A stretch of 64,000 nt of DNA, taken from Acidobacteriota bacterium. Lineage in GTDB: Bacteria; Acidobacteriota; Blastocatellia; Pyrinomonadales; Pyrinomonadaceae. A model generated the notes under the pieces. The model was not told where the DNA came from. It saw nothing but the letters and a program-made list of their open reading frames with translations, and ran no database searches. How positions within the stretch are numbered: the first letter of the stretch is position 1; every line of letters starts with the position of its first letter. Position numbers and translations under genes: made by a program. This document shows positions 34,958 through 44,106 of this stretch, piece by piece. The stretch covers positions 1 through 64,000 of the forward strand of contig CP065000.1 in the NCBI GenBank assembly GCA_016700075.1, given 5' to 3'.

Positions 34958-35627
34958 AGAAGTCGTTTTCGTACTCGAACCGGATGCGGGTACCGTTACG
35001 ATTGAGATATCGCAAGCGTCGAAACAGACTGTAGATGATCTTTCACGCGATCTTGGAAAACGGGTGAACCTCAATTGCGCGAAGCCGGCCGAACAAGAAA
35101 CGTACCTACCTGTTTTGAAACCTGAGTCAAAAGTTGATCAGCTCCATTCTAATCCTTTGTCGATTTGGCTTTACAGGCTTTATCACAACTCAGTTGTGGA
35201 TGGCCCGGGCAGACGGAGTGTCATCCAAGTCAGCGGATGTTCAATACAATGTAAGCACTGTTTCATACCTGAAACACATGAGCGAGAAAACGGAAAGTTT
35301 GTGTCGATCTCATCAATCGTTGATGAAATCGTTATGGAACGTGAATGGCACGATGGGGTAACGATCCTGGGGGGCGAGCCATTCGACCAGCCGGAGTCTG
35401 TTGCCGAGCTTGTATCGAGACTGAAGAACCACGGTCTTCACGTCACGGTCTATTCTGGATTCACGATCGAGCAGCTAAGTGAAAGGCGGCTACCGAGCAT
35501 CGACTACATCCTTACCCACATCGATTTGCTTATCGATGGTCCGTATATGGTCGGCCTACGGGGAGGGGCAGGCGAGTATCGCGGGTCGCGAAATCAGAAA
35601 ATTATCGGTAATGTTACGATTGGTTAA
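34950..35627 (+). CDS. Radical SAM protein, NrdG-like, with N-terminal DUF2997-like domain
   Basis: 225 residues. The C-terminal part (about 72-225) is a short radical SAM domain like anaerobic ribonucleotide reductase activases: VDGPGRRSVIQVSGCSIQCKHC contains the cluster ligands Cys97, Cys101 and Cys104, followed by TILGGEPFDQP and LHVTVYSGFTIEQL. The first about 55 residues (EVVFVLEPDAGTVTIEIS then a helix VDDLSRDLG) resemble the preceding DUF2997 protein, suggesting duplication and fusion. There is no ribonucleotide reductase nearby, so the target is probably a different partner in this cassette. Its stop overlaps the next ATG (TAATG). Confidence 0.82.
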   Translation: MNKEVVFVLEPDAGTVTIEISQASKQTVDDLSRDLGKRVNLNCAKPAEQETYLPVLKPESKVDQLHSNPLSIWLYRLYHNSVVDGPGRRSVIQVSGCSIQCKHCFIPETHERENGKFVSISSIVDEIVMEREWHDGVTILGGEPFDQPESVAELVSRLKNHGLHVTVYSGFTIEQLSERRLPSIDYILTHIDLLIDGPYMVGLRGGAGEYRGSRNQKIIGNVTIG

Positions 35628-36778
35628 TGGGACGCCCCGCCACACAATCAGGCTTCGATTGCTACCACTGCGGCAGCCGTGAAACCAGCAAGGCCGGGTT
35701 TGGCAAACACCGTAAGCAAAGATTTTATTGCCGAGCCTGCCGGCGTTGGTTTCTTGAGAATCCCGAGATCAAAACGGGTAACAAGAAGAGCCGCAAGACA
35801 GGGGACCTGCCTTCAAGGCAGTATCTGATCGCCGAACTGAAAGAAGTTGCTGAAGAGTTAGGCAGGGCACCCACAACTTACGACTGGCCCGTGCTAAGGG
35901 AAAAGGAACGGGTTTACCCCTTGTATGTGTACTACGCGGTGTTCGGTAGTTTCCTTACAGCCGTGAAGCGCGCGAAGCTGAAGCCGAAGTATAAACAGGA
36001 ATTCGACTCGTCCGATCGCGAAAGACTTCTCCGAGAACTTCGCGAACTTCGGCGGAAGTTGGGTCGGCCGCTCTTTGATGAAGATGTTGATGCTGCCCGA
36101 CGCAGGAGAGAGGTTTCACCCCCTTACCACTTTGTACGCGCATTCGGATCGGTTCCTGCCGCGATCGAAGCGGCCGGTGCCGCCAAAAAGAACTACAGCC
36201 GCGAGGAATTGATCGCGATCCTAAAAACGTTGGACGCTGCGCTCGATCGTCCGATACAGTCCGCGGATATTCAGCGGTTGTACGACGAAAGGAAAGGCCC
36301 GTCGGTGAAAACCTTTCTAAAAGAGTTCGGAACGCTTTCCAGAGCCCGACGAGCCGCTCGCACAAAGGCGACCTACCGCAAAGCGAAGACGCGGACTAAA
36401 TACTGGCAAAAATATACCAAGGAAGAATTGATCGAACAGCTCGAAGCGCTCGGAAAAAAACTAGGAAGGAAACCGACCGATCGGGACATCAATGCCGCAA
36501 GCAAGACCGGAGAGTGCTCCTCATCCACTACATTTGCCAGGATGTTTGGAAGTTTGCCGGACGCATACCGAGCGGCTGGATTCGCTCTAGTGAAGCCGCG
36601 TTCGTATACGAACAAGGAGATAGAATTGGCTCTCAAGAGATTATCGAAAAAGGTCGGCCGGATGCCTACGTTTCATGAGATTCGACGCGCCAGCATCCGG
36701 GGTGAATGTCCGAGTCCGGGCACGGTCGTTCGGCGACTTGGAAAGCTGACTGATCTTAGATCACACATTGAAAGCTGA
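35627..36778 (+). CDS. Zinc-ribbon protein with five homing-endonuclease-associated repeats
   Basis: 383 residues. The N-terminus has a transposase-type zinc ribbon (CYHCG...RFYCRACRRWF, residues 12-42), as in IS1 InsA-like proteins. Five repeats of 50-60 residues follow, each of the form L..ELKELA..LGR.PT..D...A.......Y....FGSF..A...AG: starting at about 66, 126, 190, 264 and 328. This repeat is known from homing endonucleases and DNA-binding phage proteins. No nuclease domain is visible, so it probably reads a long DNA site. It overlaps the radical SAM stop by one base, so it is cotranscribed with the Ycf46/DUF1257 cassette. Confidence 0.75.
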   Translation: MGRPATQSGFDCYHCGSRETSKAGFGKHRKQRFYCRACRRWFLENPEIKTGNKKSRKTGDLPSRQYLIAELKEVAEELGRAPTTYDWPVLREKERVYPLYVYYAVFGSFLTAVKRAKLKPKYKQEFDSSDRERLLRELRELRRKLGRPLFDEDVDAARRRREVSPPYHFVRAFGSVPAAIEAAGAAKKNYSREELIAILKTLDAALDRPIQSADIQRLYDERKGPSVKTFLKEFGTLSRARRAARTKATYRKAKTRTKYWQKYTKEELIEQLEALGKKLGRKPTDRDINAASKTGECSSSTTFARMFGSLPDAYRAAGFALVKPRSYTNKEIELALKRLSKKVGRMPTFHEIRRASIRGECPSPGTVVRRLGKLTDLRSHIES

Positions 36779-36836
36779 AACGATCCTAGCCAACCACTCA
36801 CCGCACAGATTAGAGAAGATACGATCTGGACGGTCT

Positions 36837-37739
36837 TTATTTTTCCAATTTACTCTTGAGTGCCTCGTACTGTTCCAAGTATTTGTTTGGATTGCTATCT
36901 TTCAGGCGTCGCAAATTGAGAAGTTTCCACTGCACCGCTGGAAATTTCTCAAAATCGTAGCGATTCCAGTCTGGCTCCAGCCCCTTGATACTTAGAAGAA
37001 AACTCCGATCTTCATCCGTGAGGCGCTCGTCGATTGTTGATAATAATTTCGTTCTTGTTTCCTCAAAATCCTGATAGGGGAAGACCTCATTGCTCATTCC
37101 GGTAAAATGATTTTCAAGCACCGATTGCTGATCTAACAGATGCGGATCTATTACTTCATGAATTGGGCGTTCGCTCGATATCAAGGCGAGAAGAAAACCG
37201 GATTTGATTTCGTCTGAGAAGCCCTCATTTTCCAGGAGATGCTTTACGTCAAACAGATCTCGTGGATGTTGCCTGTCAAGGGCCGCACAAATCTTGCCTC
37301 CAAACAACTGACCAATAGGCACAACGGGCATTACACAAAATGCGTCAAATTCGCCTTGTGCTAATGAACAGAGAGCTATCCCTTTCGGTTCGTCGACAGT
37401 TCCCCTAGCGACCAAATTCACTTCGATCTTCACGACAATTTCGTGAAAGGAGACCAGTAATTTTCCGTCGGCGCTGCGGTCGGTTATCCGCACATCCTTG
37501 ATTGCAAGTTCGATTCTTTCCTTTATTCGACGCAAAGCCGCTTGAATATTCTCAAGGGAAGTTGCTCGATCTTCGACCGGGATATAGGTCAGATCAACAT
37601 CAACCGAAAGTCTTGGCATGTTTCTGACGAACAAGTTGATCGCGGTTCCACCGTGAAGGGCAAAGGATTTTTCTTTTGCTACTTCAGGCAGGACGCTCAG
37701 CAAAAGGGAAACCTGTTTTCTATAATTCACTTTTTCCAC
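36837..37739 (-). CDS. abiEii: AbiEii/AbiGii family nucleotidyltransferase toxin
   Basis: Toxin of a type IV toxin-antitoxin, abortive-infection pair. The minimal nucleotidyltransferase signature is intact: LHGGTAINLF (residues 28-37) and SVDVDLTY (about 45-52, the metal-binding Asp pair), with KIEVN as the third acidic strand and GGKICAALDRQHPRDLFDVKHL. The length of 300 is normal. Such enzymes add nucleotides to tRNA or other targets and block growth. Its start lies 20 bases inside the antitoxin gene, so translation is coupled and the antitoxin is made first. Confidence 0.9.
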   Translation of the reverse strand: MEKVNYRKQVSLLLSVLPEVAKEKSFALHGGTAINLFVRNMPRLSVDVDLTYIPVEDRATSLENIQAALRRIKERIELAIKDVRITDRSADGKLLVSFHEIVVKIEVNLVARGTVDEPKGIALCSLAQGEFDAFCVMPVVPIGQLFGGKICAALDRQHPRDLFDVKHLLENEGFSDEIKSGFLLALISSERPIHEVIDPHLLDQQSVLENHFTGMSNEVFPYQDFEETRTKLLSTIDERLTDEDRSFLLSIKGLEPDWNRYDFEKFPAVQWKLLNLRRLKDSNPNKYLEQYEALKSKLEK

Positions 37740-38502
37740 TTGTTTCCAATTCTTTCGGAACCGTTATTTGGTACTTCTTAACAAAAACGCCGCCTTTGAT
37801 TACACTCCGCTTGCCCTTTCCTAAATCGACCTTCTCCAGATCAACGTACTGAAACCAGTCGTGCCCCGCTTTCTCCGCCAAATACAGGAAAAGACGTTTG
37901 ACCTTTATCGATCGACATTCTTCCAGCAACCGCTGTACCTGATCGGGGCGTAGATTGTTCATTCCTTCGATCAGTTCGTAGCATTCCATTAGATCCTGCT
38001 TTTCAGGCGCAAGATACAAACATTCCAAAAGAGCCCGAGCTGCTCCCGAGACCTTTATCGAATATGTTCTTCGTTCGAGTTCCGTTAGTCCGAGATCCGG
38101 AGGAAGGAATGAGGTCGGATAAAACTCAACCGAAACACCCCATTCATGCTCCCTGAACCAGGCAGGCAGTTTCTCTGTTTTGTCCGCGAACAGAGTTACC
38201 CTCTGGGAGGCCATTTCCAGGTAATGAGCTTTTCCAAGTAGTGCTAAGGCTGTTCGGCCTCCTGGGTGAACAGTTGAGCCGGTCTGTTCCTGCAAGGAAT
38301 AGATTGCCCCTTCATACCCGACCTGATCACCGGCGCGTATCATCGCCCCGCTGCCTATTGAAACGAGCCAATTGCTTTGTCGGTATTTTTTTTGAAGATG
38401 ACCACTGTAGCCTTGGTCCGAAAGCCACTTTGACTGGAACACAACTCCACTGGGCTGTGAGGTCAATAGTCGGTTTAGTTTTGACGTGCGTTTGATACTC
38501 AC
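37720..38502 (-). CDS. abiEi: AbiEi family antitoxin/transcription regulator
   Basis: 260 residues, GTG start at 38502 (the nearest upstream ATG is followed by a stop after two codons). The N-terminal winged-helix region (KLNRLLTSQPSGVVFQSKWL; QKKYRQSNWLVSIGSGAMIR) and C-terminal AbiEi antitoxin domain (GLTELERRTYSIKVSGAARALLECL and LEECRSIKVKRLFLYLAEKAGHDW) are both recognisable. AbiEi proteins neutralise the toxin and repress their own promoter by binding inverted repeats. A matching palindrome lies 61 bases upstream at 38563, in the region shared with the divergent defence operon. Confidence 0.88.
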   Translation of the reverse strand: MSIKRTSKLNRLLTSQPSGVVFQSKWLSDQGYSGHLQKKYRQSNWLVSIGSGAMIRAGDQVGYEGAIYSLQEQTGSTVHPGGRTALALLGKAHYLEMASQRVTLFADKTEKLPAWFREHEWGVSVEFYPTSFLPPDLGLTELERRTYSIKVSGAARALLECLYLAPEKQDLMECYELIEGMNNLRPDQVQRLLEECRSIKVKRLFLYLAEKAGHDWFQYVDLEKVDLGKGKRSVIKGGVFVKKYQITVPKELETSGKSEL

Positions 38503-38562
38503 AGTTCCATTATGACAAATAATCTAAACCTACTGCAACGAATAGTGTAGATTTATCAAAAT

Positions 38563-38583
38563 AATGGCACTATAAGTACCATT
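38563..38583. promoter_or_regulatory. Palindrome, candidate AbiEi operator
   Basis: A 21-base near-perfect inverted repeat, AATGGcACT..AGTaCCATT, sits in the 195-base divergent region between abiEi and the helicase gene. AbiEi proteins are known to bind inverted repeats in their own promoter. A weak plus-strand promoter candidate (TTGCAA at 38632, TAAAAT at 38653, spacing 15) lies downstream. Which promoter the palindrome governs cannot be decided from sequence alone. Confidence 0.55.
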
Positions 38584-38697
38584 TTGCGGATGACACTAAA
38601 CCATTTTAATCGAGAAGCACTACTTGAAAATTGCAACTTCAACAAAACTGACTAAAATAGAGCATGAGCAAGACCTAAGTCACCCGATTAAGTATTT

Positions 38698-41571
38698 ATG
38701 ACTTCCTTCCACTCGAAATATTATGCCTACGACATTACGAAACACGTGTCGTCGGATAGCATTGAAAAACTCGGCAATTCGCTTTTCAATGCCTCGGTGG
38801 ACCTGAATCCCCATCAATTGGATGCCGCACTTTTCGCATTTCGTTCCCCTTTGTCAAGAGGTGCAATACTAGCTGACGAAGTAGGGCTTGGAAAAACAAT
38901 CGAGGCCGGTATTATCATCAGCCAGCTTTGGGCTGAGCGGAAGCGGCGAATTCTGGTTATTTGCCCATCAACCTTGCGTAAACAATGGGCGCAAGAGCTA
39001 TCGGAAAAATTTTATATATCGTCTGTCGTCTTTGATACTCGGGAGTTCAACGCACGCATCAAGATGGGAGTCGCTAACCCATTGGAGCCGCAAAATGAAA
39101 TAGCAATTTGTTCTTACAATTTTGTGCAGGGCAAAGAACAGGAGTTCTTAAAAACACGGTGGGATCTTGTTGTAGTCGATGAGGCGCACCGACTTCGTAA
39201 TGTTTACAAGAAAGGAAACAAGATTGCATCGGCGATCAAACGAGCCTTCGATGACCGACCAAAGGTATTACTAACGGCCACGCCCCTACAGAACAGCCTT
39301 CTTGAACTTTATGGATTAGTCAGCTTTCTCGATGAACACATGTTCGGTGATGTTCAGGTGTTTCGCGAACGATATATGCGCGGGATGCTTCAGCAGCGCG
39401 AGTTGGGCGAGCTTCGACAACGATTAAGACCCATTTGTCAGCGCACATTGCGGCGCCAGGTCGTTGAATACGTAAGGTTCACAAATCGCATTCCCATCAC
39501 CCAGGATTTCACCCCTTCAGTTGAAGAGCAAAAGTTATACGACCAGGTTTCTGCCTATTTACAAAGGGAAAAACTACACGCCTTGCCGGCAAGCCAGCGG
39601 CAACTAATGACGCTGATCCTTAGAAAGCTGCTTGCTTCTTCAACCTTCGCCATTGCGGGAACTCTTGATGCTTTAGCCCAGCGATTACGGCAAGCGGGTA
39701 GTAAGCCAGAACAAGTAGAACAAGCAATTGAGGATGATTTTGAGTACTACGACGAGATTGCGGATGAATGGAAGGAGTCTGAGGAAGAGACGATCAGTGA
39801 CGAAAAAGAAGCCGAGAAGCAAGATATTCTGGTTGAACTTTCCGAAATTTCTGAATACGGAAAACTCGCTTCATCGATCCAGCAAAACGCTAAAGGCACT
39901 GCCCTTTTGATGGCGCTTCACAAGGGGTTTGAAAAACTTGATGAACTCGGTGCAAACCGAAAAGCAGTGATCTTCACCGAATCTCGACGAACTCAGGAGT
40001 ACCTCGTCCGATTACTTAATGAAAGCGGTTATGCCGGAAAAGTCGCTTTGATGAACGGGAGCAACGCTGATAAAGGATCTGCGGAAATTTATAAAGCGTG
40101 GGTTGAACTGCACAAGGGCGAACCTATCGTATCCGGAAGCAAGCCAATCGACATCCGAGCGGCCATTGTCGAAAACTTTCGGGAAGAAGCGGAAATACTT
40201 GTCGCTACTGAAGCTGCGGCCGAAGGCGTAAACCTACAGTTTTGCTCGCTGGTCGTGAATTACGATTTACCGTGGAACCCACAGCGAATTGAACAGCGAA
40301 TAGGCCGCTGTCATCGATACGGACAAAAACACGATGTCGTTGTTATCAACTTCCTCAATCGTGGTAATGCGGCGGATGAACGAGTATTCGACCTGTTGTC
40401 TGAGAAGTTCCAGTTGTTTGACGGCGTTTTTGGATCGTCAGACGAGATTCTTGGAGCATTGGAATCCGGCGTTGATTTTGAAAAGCGCATAGCCGAGATA
40501 TATCAGAATTGTCGGACGACTGAAGAGATCGAGGAAGGATTCAATCGTCTTCAGACCGAGCTGGAAGAGCAGATCGTTTCAAGAATGTCGGACACGCGGC
40601 GCGATCTCCTTGAGAATTTTGATCCCGAGGTGCACGAAAGGTTACGGATGAGCCGCGAAGAGGGAGAGAAAGTTCTAAACCGGCTTGAAAAAATGTTCTG
40701 GAACCTGACCCGTATTGAGCTAAATAATTTGCTCAATAACGGAACCCATTTTGATGACCACAACTACGAATTCACGATTCCGGACTGTCAAATCGATGAC
40801 GAGCACATTCCCGGCGGCAAATATCGGTTTCTGAAATATCTCGAAGGGGCCGAGCATGTTCATGGATATAGTCTCAATAATAAACTAGCTGAAAAGTTAG
40901 TACAGCTTGCAAAGAACCGTGAATTGAAACCCGCCGAGATCGTTTTTGATTACTCCGGGTTGGGTGAAAAACTTGGCCTCGTGGACGAACAGGTTGGAAA
41001 TTCGGGGTGGCTTTGCGCCGAACGTCTTAAGGTAGAAGCTCTCGAAGAAGAAGACCATATACTATTTGCAATCCTTGATGACTCGGGGAACGAACTCCTT
41101 CCAGATTTTGCCTCGAAGCTATTTCTGGTTGCAGGTGAAGTTAGATCTGAGAGGGCCGTCGACGAAGAAATTTCAAAAAGACTGTCGAACGTGATGGAAC
41201 GTGCCAAGAACGTTTCCGCACAAGAAATTGCGCAGAGAAACGCAAAATACTTTGACGACGAGATGGAGAAGATCGACCGTTGGGCCGATGACAGGAAATA
41301 CGCACTTGAAATGGAGCTTAAAGATCTTGATGCCCGGATCAAACAATTGAAACGAGATGCAAAAGTCGAACCTGATTTACAGAGCAAACTTGAGCTTCAC
41401 AAACAGTTAAAGGAAGCGGAATCTGAACGGTCAAAAAAACGTCGTGAGCTTTACGAGGCACAGGATGACATTGACGAACAAAAAGATGCCTTGATCTCTA
41501 CTGTCGAGGCGAGACTTGAGCAGAAGATAACGCACGAGCAACTCTTTTGTATCCGATGGAGCGTCGTATAG
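38698..41571 (+). CDS. SNF2/RapA-like helicase of the defence operon
   Basis: 957 residues. The SNF2-type ATPase core has motif I ADEVGLGKTIEAG (about 58-70), Ia VICPSTLRKQW, II VVDEAHRLRN (DEAH, about 159-168) and III LTATPLQN. The C-terminal lobe shows KAVIFTESRRTQEYL, VATEAAAEGVNLQFCSLVVNY and QRIGRCHRYGQKHDV. The 300 residues beyond the core include a coiled coil (about 855-940). It resembles helicases such as DISARM DrmD, but none of drmA, drmB or drmC is present. It is first of seven tightly spaced genes; the next starts 18 bases later behind an AAGGAG site. Confidence 0.85.
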   Translation: MTSFHSKYYAYDITKHVSSDSIEKLGNSLFNASVDLNPHQLDAALFAFRSPLSRGAILADEVGLGKTIEAGIIISQLWAERKRRILVICPSTLRKQWAQELSEKFYISSVVFDTREFNARIKMGVANPLEPQNEIAICSYNFVQGKEQEFLKTRWDLVVVDEAHRLRNVYKKGNKIASAIKRAFDDRPKVLLTATPLQNSLLELYGLVSFLDEHMFGDVQVFRERYMRGMLQQRELGELRQRLRPICQRTLRRQVVEYVRFTNRIPITQDFTPSVEEQKLYDQVSAYLQREKLHALPASQRQLMTLILRKLLASSTFAIAGTLDALAQRLRQAGSKPEQVEQAIEDDFEYYDEIADEWKESEEETISDEKEAEKQDILVELSEISEYGKLASSIQQNAKGTALLMALHKGFEKLDELGANRKAVIFTESRRTQEYLVRLLNESGYAGKVALMNGSNADKGSAEIYKAWVELHKGEPIVSGSKPIDIRAAIVENFREEAEILVATEAAAEGVNLQFCSLVVNYDLPWNPQRIEQRIGRCHRYGQKHDVVVINFLNRGNAADERVFDLLSEKFQLFDGVFGSSDEILGALESGVDFEKRIAEIYQNCRTTEEIEEGFNRLQTELEEQIVSRMSDTRRDLLENFDPEVHERLRMSREEGEKVLNRLEKMFWNLTRIELNNLLNNGTHFDDHNYEFTIPDCQIDDEHIPGGKYRFLKYLEGAEHVHGYSLNNKLAEKLVQLAKNRELKPAEIVFDYSGLGEKLGLVDEQVGNSGWLCAERLKVEALEEEDHILFAILDDSGNELLPDFASKLFLVAGEVRSERAVDEEISKRLSNVMERAKNVSAQEIAQRNAKYFDDEMEKIDRWADDRKYALEMELKDLDARIKQLKRDAKVEPDLQSKLELHKQLKEAESERSKKRRELYEAQDDIDEQKDALISTVEARLEQKITHEQLFCIRWSVV

Positions 41572-41589
41572 AGGCTAAGGAGATTTCAG

Positions 41590-41787
41590 ATGTGCGAAGA
41601 AGCCAAATCGCCTGCAGAGCAACTGGCAGGCATCACGCTTAAACGATTAGTTGAAGCTGGTCTGGTTGCTGATCGTCGTTTGGACTCCATCAAGTCCAAG
41701 CTGCTTTCTGGGGATGCGAGAGAACAAGATTGGCGGATTTGGATCCTTGGCTCCCGAGCGGAAACCGAAGACCAAAACGAAGACTGA
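41590..41787 (+). CDS. Small acidic protein in defence operon, unknown
   Basis: 65 residues (MCEEAKSPAEQLAGITLKRL), mainly helical and acidic at the end. A strong AAGGAG ribosome-binding site lies at 41578-41583. Its stop directly abuts the start of the SMC-like gene (TGA-ATG), so the two are coupled. No family recognised. Its conserved position would be the main evidence for a role. Confidence 0.6.
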   Translation: MCEEAKSPAEQLAGITLKRLVEAGLVADRRLDSIKSKLLSGDAREQDWRIWILGSRAETEDQNED

Positions 41788-44103
41788 ATGTACCAAAAAA
41801 GGGTCAGGCGAATTGAACTCGAAAAGTTTCGAGGGGCAACAACGACAACGTCGATTGACTTTGACGTGTCAAAGCCGCTCGTCCTGATGTTTGGTGAAAA
41901 TGGATGTGGTAAATCAACTATTTGCAATGCCCTGGATTTTGTTTGTAATCAATCACTTGGATCGCTTGAGTCGATCAGTTCAACCGACCACACTCACGTT
42001 GTGTCTATAGGTTCTGATCCTTCGGATCTCAAGGTTCGGCTCTTTCGAGATGAAACGAGTTGGGAGGCAAGTCAAAAGGGAAGGCGGGTTAATGTCAATC
42101 CGATTGAAGGTTATCCTTCAGTTAAAGTTCTTAGAAGATCCGAATTACTCAAACTAGTTGAAGCAGCTCCATCAGAGCGGTTCGAATCAATCCGATCTTT
42201 TATCGATTTTCAAAAGTACGAGGTTAGCGAGCAAAACCTCAGAAAAGCATTAAAGACATCAAGACAGTCGGTCGAACGGAACGCCGAACTCCACACACAG
42301 GCAGTTAATCTTTTGGGTGCAATATGGCGAGAGCATGAAGGTCCTGGCGAAACCGCTAGTTCATGGGCCGCAGACATCCTTTCTAAAGATTTAGCTAATG
42401 TCCGAACGTTAGTTTCTTTATTGAGCGGGGCAATCAAATCAATCGACGCGTTCGAGTCCTGTAGAAACACGGCCGTAACCGCCAAGGAGAACGTCAAAAC
42501 AGCACAGTCGAGTTTAGATGAGGTCACCAACCAGATTACAGCGTTTGAAGTCGGCGGAGCCTCAGGGCTTGCTTTGGTTGAAATGCTTAATCGTGTCAAA
42601 GCTGTGATCGCCGAACCTTACAACGATAATGAGTGTCCGGCGTGTAAGTCACCATACGATCTAGTTTCTCTCCGAGGTGAAGTCAATGAGCGCATTCAAA
42701 ATCTAAAGACTGCGGACGAGCTCAATAGGTCTCTGACGACCGCACAGGAAGTCCTACGAAACAAACAGGCATTGTTTGATGAGTCGAAGCGGCAAATGCA
42801 ACAGGCAATTCGATCTGTTGAAGCTGCTCTTACAATTCCAGTCAAAGAGTCAATCGACCATGGAGAACTTTCGGAGGAAATTGCCCTTGCCTTCGAATCG
42901 GTTGAAGTGATCACGGAGCAACAAGTGCATTCGCTCTCGGAAGGTCTAGCAACGCTAAAAGCACCGCTTCAAGAGAAATTAAATGAGCTAAATCGCGAGT
43001 TGACTCTTTTCGATTCCTTAAAGCCGGCCGTCGAACAAATCGAACGAACTAAGGATGATCTAGAATCCGAAGACCTAATGTGCAAGGGACTGGATGCTGC
43101 CCTGGACATTGTCCTCAGAGCGCGTCTTGAGTTCACCGGTGCGATACTCGATTCAGTTTCTGATCAACTTAAGTGTTATTGGGATGCTATCCATCCTGAT
43201 GAAACAGCCAAACTCACAAAGCTTGCCTTAAGCGAGACGACCAAGGGATCTCTAAATCAATTTGGTTCATTTGGTGACCATGAGGACATAACTCCCCAAG
43301 CTTACTTCAGCGAATCTCACCTTGATACATTGGGATTTTGTTACTGGATGGCGATCGCTAAATATTCATCCGGTGGAGATATGACCTTGGTTTTAGATGA
43401 CGTCTTTACCTCGGTAGATAATCAGCACGCTTCCAGAATCGTCGATTTGCTCCTAAAAGAGGCCGATAGTTTCAACCAGATCATAGTCGCAACCCATCAG
43501 CGGCGGTGGCACGACCTGTTTAGGTTTGGCGTGAAATCGCAACAAAAGGCAACGGTTCTCGAACTCGACACATGGGACCATTCCAAGGGAATTGTTGTTT
43601 ATCCAAGCCAGATGGAAATCGACAAGCTCAAGTCGTTGATAACTATTGGGCCGTTTGATCGGCAAGCGATCAGTTCAAAAGCGGGAGTCCTGCTGGAACA
43701 GGCGTTTGACGAACTGACCAAGCAGTACAGATCCAAGATGCCTCGTGTGCATCGCAGTGAATATACGCTGGCAAACTACTGGGACGGGACCACCAAACTT
43801 TCAAAGAAACTAAAAGTATCAAGACCTGATAGCGACGGAAAACAGGAAGAAATACTGTTTGAAGAAATTCATCAGAAACTTCAGCCCTTTATCGGAACGC
43901 GTAATCAGGTCGGTGCGCATTTTAATCCGACCGCAGAAGAATTTACTGACCCCGACATAAAGGATTTTGCGGAGCTTGCGATCGGCTTTGTCGAGAAATT
44001 GTTATGCCCGTCATGCAAAGGGTTTGCTAATAGGAAGAACAAAAATGACGGTGTATGGCAATGCGATTGCGGAACAACGAAAATGTTGCCCTACGAAATT
44101 TAA
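41788..44103 (+). CDS. SMC/Rad50-like ATPase with zinc hook and C-terminal zinc ribbon
   Basis: 771 residues. An ABC-type ATPase head is split by a coiled coil: Walker A GENGCGKST (about 36-44), a Rad50-like hook CPACKSPY at about 283-290 between helical arms, the signature-like SESHLDTLGFCYWMA and Walker B LVLDDVFTSVD (about 534-544), then a D-loop/H-loop region VATHQRRW. Beyond the head, about 190 extra residues end in a CPSC...CDC zinc ribbon (about 740-762). This resembles RloC-type or other defence-associated Rad50 relatives, but I see no anticodon nuclease motif. The next gene starts 3 bases after its stop. Confidence 0.8.
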   Translation: MYQKRVRRIELEKFRGATTTTSIDFDVSKPLVLMFGENGCGKSTICNALDFVCNQSLGSLESISSTDHTHVVSIGSDPSDLKVRLFRDETSWEASQKGRRVNVNPIEGYPSVKVLRRSELLKLVEAAPSERFESIRSFIDFQKYEVSEQNLRKALKTSRQSVERNAELHTQAVNLLGAIWREHEGPGETASSWAADILSKDLANVRTLVSLLSGAIKSIDAFESCRNTAVTAKENVKTAQSSLDEVTNQITAFEVGGASGLALVEMLNRVKAVIAEPYNDNECPACKSPYDLVSLRGEVNERIQNLKTADELNRSLTTAQEVLRNKQALFDESKRQMQQAIRSVEAALTIPVKESIDHGELSEEIALAFESVEVITEQQVHSLSEGLATLKAPLQEKLNELNRELTLFDSLKPAVEQIERTKDDLESEDLMCKGLDAALDIVLRARLEFTGAILDSVSDQLKCYWDAIHPDETAKLTKLALSETTKGSLNQFGSFGDHEDITPQAYFSESHLDTLGFCYWMAIAKYSSGGDMTLVLDDVFTSVDNQHASRIVDLLLKEADSFNQIIVATHQRRWHDLFRFGVKSQQKATVLELDTWDHSKGIVVYPSQMEIDKLKSLITIGPFDRQAISSKAGVLLEQAFDELTKQYRSKMPRVHRSEYTLANYWDGTTKLSKKLKVSRPDSDGKQEEILFEEIHQKLQPFIGTRNQVGAHFNPTAEEFTDPDIKDFAELAIGFVEKLLCPSCKGFANRKNKNDGVWQCDCGTTKMLPYEI

Positions 44104-44106
44104 CGG

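Noticed and set aside
41788..44103. RloC anticodon nuclease
   Set aside because: The zinc hook and ATPase fit, but I could not find the catalytic Arg/Glu/His pattern of PrrC/RloC nucleases.
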